A stretch of 64,000 nucleotides of DNA from Bacteroides oleiciplenus YIT 12058 (lineage in GTDB: Bacteria > Bacteroidota > Bacteroidia > Bacteroidales > Bacteroidaceae): NCBI RefSeq assembly GCF_000315485.1, contig NZ_JH992941.1, positions 682,001 to 746,000 on the forward strand, written 5' to 3'. Positions 55,919-64,000 of the stretch are shown here, piece after piece. Each line of letters begins with the position of its first letter. Within the stretch, counting starts at the first letter, position 1. The notes beneath the pieces were generated by a model. The model had not been told where the DNA came from, did not search any database, and worked only from the letters and a program-made list of their open reading frames with translations. The position numbers and the translations under genes were made by a program.

Positions 55919-58795
55919 TCACTTTGAGAACTTTTGCAAAAATTCCGCAAGATTTCCCCCTTCTTCTATTTCTAATTTCTTGCGCAAGCGATAACGACTG
56001 ATTTCAACTCCGCGCAAAGAGATATTCAGTAACGGGGCAATCTCCTTAGAAAGCAGATTCATCTTGATATAGGCACAAAGTAGCTTTTCTTTATTGTTCA
56101 GTTCGGGGAATGCCTCTTCCAGTTTTTTGAAGAAATCGTGATGTACCGAGTCAAAAGTACTCTGAAAGGCCTGCAAATCGTCATCATGCTCAATGTTTGT
56201 ATCAATCTGCCCTAACAATCGGAGTGTCTTCCGGCGAAGGGAAACAAGATTCTCCTCACTAATGGAATGGGAAATGCTCAGTACCTCTTTTTTGATATCC
56301 AACAGGATTTCATTCTTACGCACAATATTGAGTGTAGTACGAATCAATTCCTCTGATTTATGGCGCAATTCTGACTGCAAGTTTTCTTCCTTCAGGATAT
56401 CAATTTTCTTATCTTTCAAATCACTCTCCTTCTGGAATTTCTGTTCTTGACGGTAAAGTTCCAATTCCTTTTGCATCAACAAACGCTTACGACTTTCTGA
56501 AATACGATAATACATATAGTACAACAACAACACTACAACTATCAAATATACCAGATAACTCCACCATGTACGATACCAAGGCGGCAGGATTTCAAAAGCA
56601 AAAGAAGTCTCCACCAGTTCCTGATCCCCGTCAGTCAGTAACTTCACACTAAACACATACTTACCTTCATGCAAACCTGTGAATTCTTTTACATTATTCT
56701 CACTATATTCGCTCCAGACTCCTTTCTCACCACCCATACTCAACTGATATGAATATAAAACTGTCCGCCCCTTATTATAATTATTCACACTATATTTTAT
56801 CCTCATCGAATTCTGAGAATAAGGAATCACTATCGGGGCTGTATCATATAAATAACTGCGACCATAGATAAGCGAATCACGCAATCCCGTCAGATACACT
56901 TTTCTGATTTGCAAGGTCAGCGGTGCACGCTGTGTCTGCGAACTATCCATTTGTATCAGTGAAAAGCCCTCTTCTGTTCCAACAATTGCCTGATCAGCTT
57001 TATAAAGATGCACATCTTCAAAGTTCTCTATCAATGCCCCTTTCAAAAACAGTTCATTATTCACCCGATGATATTCCCTCTTAGCGGAATCATAATGCAA
57101 CACCTTCAATGTGCCATCCACTATATACCAGATATTCTGCAATGAATCTATCTTCATATAAGTATAAGCCGCTCTACCTTCTAATAACTGCTCAAGCCAA
57201 GTACATGCTTCCAGACAATCACGACTTTGGTTATAGTGCCATAAGCCATAATGGGAAGCTATGGTTACTTCATCCTTCACCCGCAACAAGCATGCATCAT
57301 AACCACGTGGAAAGTTTATGCTGTTGTAATCCTTAATCTTTTCAACCTTTCGTAAGTCCTCTGCCAAAGTTAAACGGGAAACTCCATTCTCCTTATTCCC
57401 TACCCACAGAATATTGGTAGAGTTCTCCATCAGCATATCCTTACATGAGCGGCTGAAACCTTCTATGTAGCTTTCCACTGTCCAATTTGTACCTTTTTTC
57501 ACAAGCAAATACAATCCGCTATAAGTTCCCGCAATCAACACATCTTTCCGGGCATCTACTGATACCATCCCCCATACACCTTTAGGATTATTGAGATGCT
57601 CCATACGATCTCCATCTATTATAAAGATACCATTATCCGAACAACAGAAAAGCTTATCGTCATATTGGTGAAGCGACCACATCTGACCACCCGTACCTGA
57701 TACAAAGTCAATAGGATTTCTCTGGTTCAATTGTTCAGGGAGAGTAGAGCAGTACAAACCTTGATTCGTTGCAAAATAGAATTTACCCCGATAACTGCAA
57801 GAAGCATAACCCGAACCGATCACCGGTTTACCCCCATAGAGTGAGGCAAGCCGTGCATTCAAATGGATGCAATCGATACCATTATCCAAGCCTAACCAAA
57901 GATCTCCTGCCTTATCAAACATCATGCTTAACACCGTTTTGTTTTGCAAGCCATTCTCCGTAGATATTACCTCCATTTCATTCGTCTCCAGATTTAAAAG
58001 ACAAACTCCACCTTGAATGCTACCCAGTGCCAGCAATGAATCTTGCAACGCCGCACAGAATATCCGGTTCTTACGACAGAACTCTTCAGCTACTGTGGGA
58101 TATTTCTTAAAGAAAGTGCCATCATGAATGAAAAGACCATTATCCCGAGTCACCACCAAAAGGTTATCCCGATAAGGTAATAGTCCTCCAATCTTAACCG
58201 TGGCACCTGTTGCCGAAGAACCCGACACCCGTCTGAATTCTGTTCCGTTTAGTACTAACAACCCTTCAGCAGAAATAATATATAGTTTGTTCTGTACAAT
58301 CAATGAAGTATATATCTCCGAGGAATAGTCTATTCTATTCACCACATTTTTCTCCATATAGAAGAAACGGCGGTCCGATTGAAAATATACCCGATCGCTA
58401 TCCAATAGAATATTCCAAATGACTCCCACATTCACATTGGGAGATAAACTATCAGAAAGGCAAGTATACTCCAACCCACCAAGACGATTTGGCGCAAAAT
58501 AGCCAAATTGTTCCATTCCACCGATATAAATCCGTCCATCATGCCCCACCTTTACTGCACGTGTTTTGGCATTATGAATCGGATAGGTATTCCATTCCAC
58601 ACCGTCAAACTCCAGTAGTCCTTTATTATTAGCTGAATATATCCAGCCATTATCGTGTTGCTGAATATTCCAATTCTGATTGCCTGCTTTATAAGTATGG
58701 CGGGTATAATTTGTCACCGGACGCTGCCATTCAGCACTTACAGGAATAGATATGAAGAAGAGAAGAATATAAAAACAAGAAATCTTTTGTTTCAT
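55919..58795 (-). CDS. Membrane-spanning one-chain regulator with LuxR-type DNA-binding end
   Basis: 958-aa protein with a signal sequence (FYILLFFISIPVSA), a periplasmic beta-propeller (~25-640), a Y_Y_Y-like domain (~650-735), a membrane helix ~743-765, a coiled coil (~770-850) and a C-terminal helix-turn-helix (LLSKEIAPLLNISLRGVEIS, RYRLRKKL). There is no kinase or receiver domain, so the signal must pass straight from sensor to DNA-binding part. The longer frame to 58804 begins with TTG, so ATG 58795 is used. It is divergent from the GH30 gene and probably controls PUL 3. Regulators of this type accompany beta-glucan loci. Confidence 0.85.
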   Translation of the reverse strand: MKQKISCFYILLFFISIPVSAEWQRPVTNYTRHTYKAGNQNWNIQQHDNGWIYSANNKGLLEFDGVEWNTYPIHNAKTRAVKVGHDGRIYIGGMEQFGYFAPNRLGGLEYTCLSDSLSPNVNVGVIWNILLDSDRVYFQSDRRFFYMEKNVVNRIDYSSEIYTSLIVQNKLYIISAEGLLVLNGTEFRRVSGSSATGATVKIGGLLPYRDNLLVVTRDNGLFIHDGTFFKKYPTVAEEFCRKNRIFCAALQDSLLALGSIQGGVCLLNLETNEMEVISTENGLQNKTVLSMMFDKAGDLWLGLDNGIDCIHLNARLASLYGGKPVIGSGYASCSYRGKFYFATNQGLYCSTLPEQLNQRNPIDFVSGTGGQMWSLHQYDDKLFCCSDNGIFIIDGDRMEHLNNPKGVWGMVSVDARKDVLIAGTYSGLYLLVKKGTNWTVESYIEGFSRSCKDMLMENSTNILWVGNKENGVSRLTLAEDLRKVEKIKDYNSINFPRGYDACLLRVKDEVTIASHYGLWHYNQSRDCLEACTWLEQLLEGRAAYTYMKIDSLQNIWYIVDGTLKVLHYDSAKREYHRVNNELFLKGALIENFEDVHLYKADQAIVGTEEGFSLIQMDSSQTQRAPLTLQIRKVYLTGLRDSLIYGRSYLYDTAPIVIPYSQNSMRIKYSVNNYNKGRTVLYSYQLSMGGEKGVWSEYSENNVKEFTGLHEGKYVFSVKLLTDGDQELVETSFAFEILPPWYRTWWSYLVYLIVVVLLLYYMYYRISESRKRLLMQKELELYRQEQKFQKESDLKDKKIDILKEENLQSELRHKSEELIRTTLNIVRKNEILLDIKKEVLSISHSISEENLVSLRRKTLRLLGQIDTNIEHDDDLQAFQSTFDSVHHDFFKKLEEAFPELNNKEKLLCAYIKMNLLSKEIAPLLNISLRGVEISRYRLRKKLEIEEGGNLAEFLQKFSK

Positions 58796-58823
58796 AGCAG
58801 TCAATGTGTTATTCTTATAAAAA

Positions 58824-59013
58824 CAAAGATAGAATATTTTATTTACAAATAAAAATATTATTCTTAGATGTAACTAAATTATCATAATAAACATTTAATT
58901 ATCAACAAAATAATTAAGTTAAGAGAAAGTTATGATGTAGTCAAAACTAATCAATGAGAAAGTTTTGAAGTAGCGTTTTTTTAGGGAATGATCTCATCGT
59001 ACGCATATATTTG
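58824..59013. promoter_or_regulatory. Divergent control region of PUL 3
   Basis: Minus-strand TATCTTTG (58831-58824) faces the regulator, and plus-strand TATATTTG (59006-59013) faces GH30. An inverted repeat CAAAACT (58942-58948) / AGTTTTG (58961-58967) lies about 50 bp before the GH30 box, a normal position for an activator site. Binding is inferred only. The region is very A/T-rich. Confidence 0.5.
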
Positions 59014-59057
59014 CAGCGGATAAAACCATTTTGTTAAACCTATTAAGTCATACTAAC

Positions 59058-60611
59058 ATGAAAAAAGCATCTTATCTATTCATGTATATGTTGCTATTCG
59101 GTCTGTTGGTCAACGGCAATGCATGTGGATCGGACAACGATGAAACAAATTCGCCAGAAACGCCCAGTGGCGAAAACCCAGAGAGCCCTGTCGGCCTGCA
59201 AGCCTACATGCTTACCACCACTGACACCCGCACCTATGATCTAAAGGAATCCACCGTGGCATTCGAGTCCCAGGCCAGCATGTCACCTAAAAATATTCTA
59301 CTGAATCCACAGCAGACCTACCAAACTATGCAGGGATTCGGAGCGGCGCTCACTGGTTCGTCAGCTTTTTGCCTAAAACTGATGAAACAGGAAGACCGGA
59401 CAGCATTCCTTAAAAAAACGTATTCGCAAACCGAAGGTTATGGAAGCAGTTATGTACGCATTGCTATCGGCTGCTCCGACTTCTCCCTGAAAGAATATAC
59501 CTGTTGCGACACACCAGGTATAGAAAACTTTGCTTTGACTTCGGAAGAAACAAATTACGTGATACCTATTTTAAAAGAAATCATAGCCATCAATCCGGAC
59601 ATCCGCATATTAGGTTCGCCCTGGACTTGCCCTCTATGGATGAAAGACTATCAAAAATACCCTGTCTACCAAAACCGGGAATACACAGCAGGGCAACTGA
59701 AACCCGAATACTATGCCGACTATGCCACCTACTTCGTTAAGTGGATACAAGCATTTCAAACGGCCGGTATCCGCATCGACGCTATCACCATACAAAACGA
59801 GCCTCTCAATAATAAGAACTCAGCCTCACTGGTGATGGAATGGAAAGAACAGCGTGATTTCGTGAAAGTTTTGGGTCCTGCTTTTGAGACTGCCGGACTT
59901 TCCACCAAAATCTACGCTTACGACCACAACTATAATTATGATAACAAGGGTGACCAGAATGGTTATCCCTACCAGATATACAACGATACCGAAGCCGCCA
60001 AGTATCTAACCGGAGCCGCCTACCACGACTATGGAGGCAACCGTAACGAATTACTCAACGTCTATCAGCGTGCTCCCGAAAAGGACCTGATTTTCACCGA
60101 ATCATCCATCGGTACTTGGAATAACGGCCACGACTTGTCCAAAACTCTACTTTCCAATATGGAAAGCATCGGCATAGGCACCATCAACAACTATTGCAGC
60201 GCAGTGACCATCTGGAACCTGATGCTGGAGACAGACTTCAACGGAGCCGTACCCAGCAACAACGGTGGGCAACCCAACCGTCCCGGTGGATGCCAGACCT
60301 GCTTTGGAGCAGTAGATCTGAGCATGAGTGACCTAAAAACAATCTACATGAACTCACATTACTACATGATCTGCCATCTGTCAGCAGTGGTAAAACCTAG
60401 TGCCGTACGGATCGGAACAAGCGGATACACCGACAATGACATTGCCTACAGTGCTTTCAAGAATACGGACGGAAGCTATGCCTTTGTCATCATCAACAAA
60501 AGTCGTTCGGGCAAGAGCATCGTACTTACCGCCCCTGACGATAGCGGCAAGAAGCACTCGGCAAACTGTACCCTACAGCCGCACTCGGTAACCTCTTTCA
60601 AATGGAAATAA
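59058..60611 (+). CDS. GH30 glycosidase (endo-beta-1,6-glucanase-like)
   Basis: 517-aa lipoprotein (signal ending NGNAC) with a (beta/alpha)8 barrel and side beta-domain. Motifs: MQGFGAALTGSSAFCL, YVRIAIGCSDFSL, ILGSPWTCPLWMKD, acid/base Glu248 in IQNEPL, nucleophile Glu348 in FTESSIG, and C-terminal FVIINKSRSGKSI. Pattern fits subfamily GH30_3, which includes B. thetaiotaomicron BT3312 acting on fungal beta-1,6-glucan. The frame opens earlier at 59031, but ATG 59058 starts a proper lipoprotein signal. First gene of PUL 3 in this window. Confidence 0.88.
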   Translation: MKKASYLFMYMLLFGLLVNGNACGSDNDETNSPETPSGENPESPVGLQAYMLTTTDTRTYDLKESTVAFESQASMSPKNILLNPQQTYQTMQGFGAALTGSSAFCLKLMKQEDRTAFLKKTYSQTEGYGSSYVRIAIGCSDFSLKEYTCCDTPGIENFALTSEETNYVIPILKEIIAINPDIRILGSPWTCPLWMKDYQKYPVYQNREYTAGQLKPEYYADYATYFVKWIQAFQTAGIRIDAITIQNEPLNNKNSASLVMEWKEQRDFVKVLGPAFETAGLSTKIYAYDHNYNYDNKGDQNGYPYQIYNDTEAAKYLTGAAYHDYGGNRNELLNVYQRAPEKDLIFTESSIGTWNNGHDLSKTLLSNMESIGIGTINNYCSAVTIWNLMLETDFNGAVPSNNGGQPNRPGGCQTCFGAVDLSMSDLKTIYMNSHYYMICHLSAVVKPSAVRIGTSGYTDNDIAYSAFKNTDGSYAFVIINKSRSGKSIVLTAPDDSGKKHSANCTLQPHSVTSFKWK

Positions 60612-60662
60612 CAGAGACTTAAATATAATACATCACTTTTTTTAATTTTAAATTTATAGATT

Positions 60663-62060
60663 ATGAGAAATCGATTTTTGCTCGGCATGATGGTACTCAG
60701 CCTTATAGGCATGACATCGTGCAAAGATGAGATTGACCAGTTCGATGATCACGGCAGCTCGACTATCGTATCCTTTGTAGGCAGTGAAAAAGCTTACATG
60801 GGCGATAGCATCACCTTCGACTTCGAGGTGAAAAGCGGAGGCGTGAAAATCAACCAGGCCAAGATTCAACTCTACTATGGAGAAGAAATGGTATCCGAAG
60901 CCTTCTACAGTCTGAAGGCCGACGGAAAGTACAGCGGGAAAGTACTGGCTCCCTACCAGAAAAACACGCCTGACGGAGAAGCAAAGGTTATATTGCGCAT
61001 CCAGAACGAGCGTTTCAGCAACGACAGTAAGGAAATGACCGTTGCTATCGAACGGCCTAAGTACCAATTATTGAAGTTGGTGGCTGCCAATGGCAAAGAA
61101 TACACCATGACTCCTGTTCCCGGCAAAGAGTATGAATACAAAGCACGTGAAGCTTTCCCGGCCGACATGGAAGCATCTATCATAGCACCGGCCTATTCTG
61201 ATGGAACAGACAACCCCTACCTGCAAGGCAACAAATTGCAATTCGGCATGGATAATGGCAAGATTGCCCTTAATGCTACCAAAGGCATCGGCTTTGAAAC
61301 CACAGGTTATGATGAAGACGGCAAGTATGAAATTACATTCAACACCCTGACTTTCGAAGGTAGTCCATTCCCGAAATTTGGTGTCCGCTTCGACACACAG
61401 AATAAGTTCATGGAATTCGACGGATCAGGTAATGTATTCTACCTCGAGGCCGAATTCAAGAAGGATGATATCATCAAAATCAGCGGTATCAAAGAAGAGT
61501 ATGCCGAGCTTTGGAAGAACCCTACCTGGTTTGACCTCGTAAATGGAGACGAAACTCTACTCCACTTCCGCGGAAGAGACGGCAAGTACAAACTCACGCT
61601 GGATAAAGGTATGAAGGCAATCATGATGGAACAGTTGGAAAACGCTTCTTCATCAAACACACAGAATGCCACTGCTATGTGGGTGATTGGTAACGATAAG
61701 ATAGGATTCCCATCATACGCCCAGAACAACATTAACTGGAACACGGGCAAAGCATTCAACCTGGTTCCACTCACCGATACCAAGTATGAACTGATACTGT
61801 TGGTAGGGCAAAACGTAAATGGCGTCAACTTTAAGTTCTTCGGACAGAAAGGATGGGGAACGGAATGGAAAGGTCCTGGAGTATATACAACAAAAGAAGG
61901 TGGCAACTACGTCAAGTATGCCAGTGACGGTAACTTCAACGCCAATGATACCTGGCCGTCCGGTAAATATATGGTAATGACTGTAGAAACCAGCACCAAC
62001 CCGAACGGACTCTGGATAAAGGCCTTAGACGAACTCCCCTTGTACGAAATGGGCGAATGA
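60663..62060 (+). CDS. Surface glycan-binding-like lipoprotein (DUF5125/DUF5121 type)
   Basis: 465-aa lipoprotein (signal ending GMTSC). An N-terminal immunoglobulin-like domain (~25-130, AYMGDSITFDFEVKSGGVKI), a middle beta domain, and a C-terminal SusE/SusF-like domain (~325-465, ATAMWVIGNDKIGFPSYAQN, YELILLVGQNVNGVNFKFFG, GLWIKALDELPLYEMGE). Assignment to DUF5125/DUF5121 is from memory. It lies between GH30 and susC, 51 and 42 bp away, and probably captures the same glucan at the cell surface. Confidence 0.72.
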   Translation: MRNRFLLGMMVLSLIGMTSCKDEIDQFDDHGSSTIVSFVGSEKAYMGDSITFDFEVKSGGVKINQAKIQLYYGEEMVSEAFYSLKADGKYSGKVLAPYQKNTPDGEAKVILRIQNERFSNDSKEMTVAIERPKYQLLKLVAANGKEYTMTPVPGKEYEYKAREAFPADMEASIIAPAYSDGTDNPYLQGNKLQFGMDNGKIALNATKGIGFETTGYDEDGKYEITFNTLTFEGSPFPKFGVRFDTQNKFMEFDGSGNVFYLEAEFKKDDIIKISGIKEEYAELWKNPTWFDLVNGDETLLHFRGRDGKYKLTLDKGMKAIMMEQLENASSSNTQNATAMWVIGNDKIGFPSYAQNNINWNTGKAFNLVPLTDTKYELILLVGQNVNGVNFKFFGQKGWGTEWKGPGVYTTKEGGNYVKYASDGNFNANDTWPSGKYMVMTVETSTNPNGLWIKALDELPLYEMGE

Positions 62061-62102
62061 CCAACTTCCTTAAAGTATAGATAAACAATTAAGTATAGAT
62101 AT

Positions 62103-64000
62103 ATGAAAAAAAGATATTATATAGCAGCCATGTTTGCCCTTGGTTTGGTAGCACAACCTGCCACTCTACGCGCCAGCGCTGCTGACGAAGCCAACGGTAT
62201 TGAAACCGTACAGCAACAAAAACAACGCATCAGCGGTTTGCTGACCGATTCCAATGGTGACCCCATCATCGGTGCCACCGTCAGGGTGCAAGGTACCACC
62301 AACCGCGGTGTCATCAGTGACGTCGAGGGACGATACTCTATCGAAGCAGCTCCCGGCGAAGTGCTGGAATTCAGCTATATCGGATTCGTCAGTGTAGATC
62401 ACAGAGTGAAAGCCGACGAAACCACTTTTAACCTCCGAATGGAGATGGATGCCATCGCCACGGAGGAAGTAGTGGTTGTGGGTTATGGTAAGCAGAAGAA
62501 AGAGAGCGTAGTAAGCTCCATGTCAACCGTAGGACCGGCTCAATTGAGTGTTAAGAGCGCCAACCTTACCAACAACATCGCCGGTAAGCTGTCCGGTCTG
62601 ATTGCCGTACAGCGCTCGGGTGAACCGGGTTGGGACGATGCGCAGTTCTTTATCCGCGGTATCAGCTCGTATGCCGGTGGAACAGACCCACTGGTACTGG
62701 TAGACGGTGTGCCCCGTAAAATGAATGATATTGACGTAGATGAAATCGAGACATTCTCTATTCTGAAGGATGCCGCCGCGACAGCCGTATATGGTGCCGA
62801 AGGTGCTAACGGCGTAGTATTGATTACTTCCAAACGTGGTAAATCACAGAAGACTGTTGTCAGCATGTCAGCCGAATACGGCTACTCCACGCCGCTCCGT
62901 CTGCCCAACCTCATGAGTTCTTACGACTATTTGAGCTTATACAACGAAGCAGACTGGAACAGCAACGGCAACCCGCGCGCCAATTACACAGCACCGGTGA
63001 GCGATGCTGACCTGGAAAAATACCGCAGCGGCGTAGACCCCGACCTTTACCCGGATGCAGACTGGATGAGCATGTTACGCGACCACACCAGCAGCCAACG
63101 CTATACCATCAACTTCCGTGGTGGTGGCGACCGCGTACGCTTCTTCGTATCGGGTGCTTACTTTACGCAAGACGGTGTGTACAAAGAAAAGAAGAACGCC
63201 GACTACGATTCAAACATCAGCTTCGACCGTTACAACCTGCGTTCCAACATTGACTTCGAACTGAGCAAGACCACCCGTATGTCTGTGGACATGTCCGGAC
63301 AGTACATCAACCGTGTGGCTCCCTCCAAAACGGCCGGTGACATCTTCGGTGGTATGACATTGCAACCTGTGCATCTCTATCCGCAGATTTATTCTGACGG
63401 GTCAGCAGCACAGCACCCCAACTATGACAATTCGGGTCTTCGTCAGAACCCTTACAACTTCCTCTACTTCAGTGGTTACAGCAAGAGTTGGGATGCCACA
63501 TTCCAAAGCAAGGTATTGTTGGAACAAGATCTGGACTTCATTACGAAGGGACTTTCTGTAAGAGGTAGTGTCAGTTTTGACGCCAACTCCAACCAGTATG
63601 TCAACCGCACCATGTCGCCTGCGACCTTTACAGCTACCGGACGCGACGCCGATGGTAACCTGATATTCAAAGCTCTGGAATCCGGATCGGCACTGAGCAA
63701 CCCCTCAAGTGGTTCATCCGGCGGTAACAAGAAGATCTACATTGAGGCATCCTTCAACTACAAGCGTAATTTTAGCGACAAACACGATGTTACGGGTTTG
63801 CTGCTGTACAACCAGAAGGAAACCCAGAAGCAGAACGTCGGTGGTCTCAACCTGCTTCCTTATCGCAAGCAGAGCATCGTAGGTCGTGGTTCTTACACTT
63901 ACGACAATCGCTACACCATCGAAGGTAGTTTCGGTATGACAGGTAGTGAGAACTTCGCCCCGGGTCACCGTTGGGGTATTTTCCCCGCCGTGGGTGGAGC
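62103..64000 (+). CDS. SusC-like TonB-dependent importer (PUL 3), 3' end outside window
   Basis: Open to the window end: 632 codons seen of an expected ~1000. Signal peptide MKKRYYIAAMFALGLVA; carboxypeptidase-like domain with RISGLLTDSNGDPIIGATV; TonB-box region EEVVVVGYGKQKKE; plug with NIAGKLSGLIAVQ, FFIRGISSYAGGTD, LVLVDGVPRKMND, TAVYGAEGANGVVLIT; then barrel strands (FFVSGAYFTQDGVY, RWGIFPAVGG). No stop codon is reached. A SusD partner is expected just beyond the window. Confidence 0.95.
   Translation, partial: MKKRYYIAAMFALGLVAQPATLRASAADEANGIETVQQQKQRISGLLTDSNGDPIIGATVRVQGTTNRGVISDVEGRYSIEAAPGEVLEFSYIGFVSVDHRVKADETTFNLRMEMDAIATEEVVVVGYGKQKKESVVSSMSTVGPAQLSVKSANLTNNIAGKLSGLIAVQRSGEPGWDDAQFFIRGISSYAGGTDPLVLVDGVPRKMNDIDVDEIETFSILKDAAATAVYGAEGANGVVLITSKRGKSQKTVVSMSAEYGYSTPLRLPNLMSSYDYLSLYNEADWNSNGNPRANYTAPVSDADLEKYRSGVDPDLYPDADWMSMLRDHTSSQRYTINFRGGGDRVRFFVSGAYFTQDGVYKEKKNADYDSNISFDRYNLRSNIDFELSKTTRMSVDMSGQYINRVAPSKTAGDIFGGMTLQPVHLYPQIYSDGSAAQHPNYDNSGLRQNPYNFLYFSGYSKSWDATFQSKVLLEQDLDFITKGLSVRGSVSFDANSNQYVNRTMSPATFTATGRDADGNLIFKALESGSALSNPSSGSSGGNKKIYIEASFNYKRNFSDKHDVTGLLLYNQKETQKQNVGGLNLLPYRKQSIVGRGSYTYDNRYTIEGSFGMTGSENFAPGHRWGIFPAVGG

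Noticed and set aside
1-64000. tRNA, rRNA or CRISPR
   Set aside because: No cloverleaf, rRNA-like or regularly spaced repeat sequence was recognised in the gaps; short tRNA-like structures cannot be fully excluded by eye.

Overview
The window comes from a Bacteroides-type gut bacterium. The evidence is the set of SusC/SusD pairs with lipoprotein partners, two full hybrid two-component regulators (HTCS), TAnnTTTG-type -7 boxes before many genes, and housekeeping neighbours such as DUF2851, WbqC-like and DUF4348 proteins. I cannot name the species. I saw no rRNA, tRNA, CRISPR array, integrase or transposase.

Layout. 0-5.7 kb: the end of an RND efflux pump, its TolC-like partner, a divergent LpxA-type acyltransferase whose start codon abuts a perfect 26-bp inverted repeat, a DNA/RNA endonuclease, and on the minus strand an N-acetylhexosamine-1-kinase-like gene followed by a CBM9-like protein. 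5.9-21.8 kb: a polysaccharide utilization locus (PUL 1) of HTCS, sulfatase, SusC, SusD, chondroitinase-ABC-type PL8 lyase and a beta-propeller hydrolase, then a tRNA-dihydrouridine synthase (dus). 22.0-43.2 kb: a second PUL (PUL 2) of GH2, GH43, GH28, HTCS, SusC, SusD, a GH105-GH42 fusion and GH106, which looks built for rhamnogalacturonan-type pectin. 43.3-47.1 kb: a second PL8 lyase and a small jelly-roll-like protein on the minus strand, which fit PUL 1. 47.2-50.6 kb: a DUF4348 gene and a decayed accessory patch (RhuM pseudogene, VapE-like gene, 102-bp palindrome, HU-like pseudogene). 50.6-55.9 kb: core genes DUF2851, dapB, two tandem signal-peptidase genes and wbqC. 55.9-64 kb: the start of a third PUL (membrane LuxR-type regulator, GH30, surface-glycan-binding-like lipoprotein, SusC cut by the window end), resembling beta-1,6-glucan loci.

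The most notable observation is that PUL 2 is flanked by a 171/172-bp direct repeat (21844-22014 and 43250-43421). The right copy is the true 3' end and terminator of the minus-strand PL8 gene. The left copy is an orphan fragment of that gene beside dus. Removing 22015-43249 plus one repeat joins dus directly to the second PL8 gene. PUL 2 (about 21.2 kb) therefore appears to have inserted cleanly into PUL 1 at a gene 3' end, rebuilding that end. Its left edge falls three bases before a conserved operator that recurs before the PUL 2 susC.

Other points worth attention: a second signal-peptidase paralogue that has lost both catalytic residues, the GH105-GH42 fusion, matched operator pairs for both HTCS regulators, and the large palindrome near the predicted transcript start of the HU-like pseudogene. 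Residue alignments to known enzymes were made from memory and by eye.
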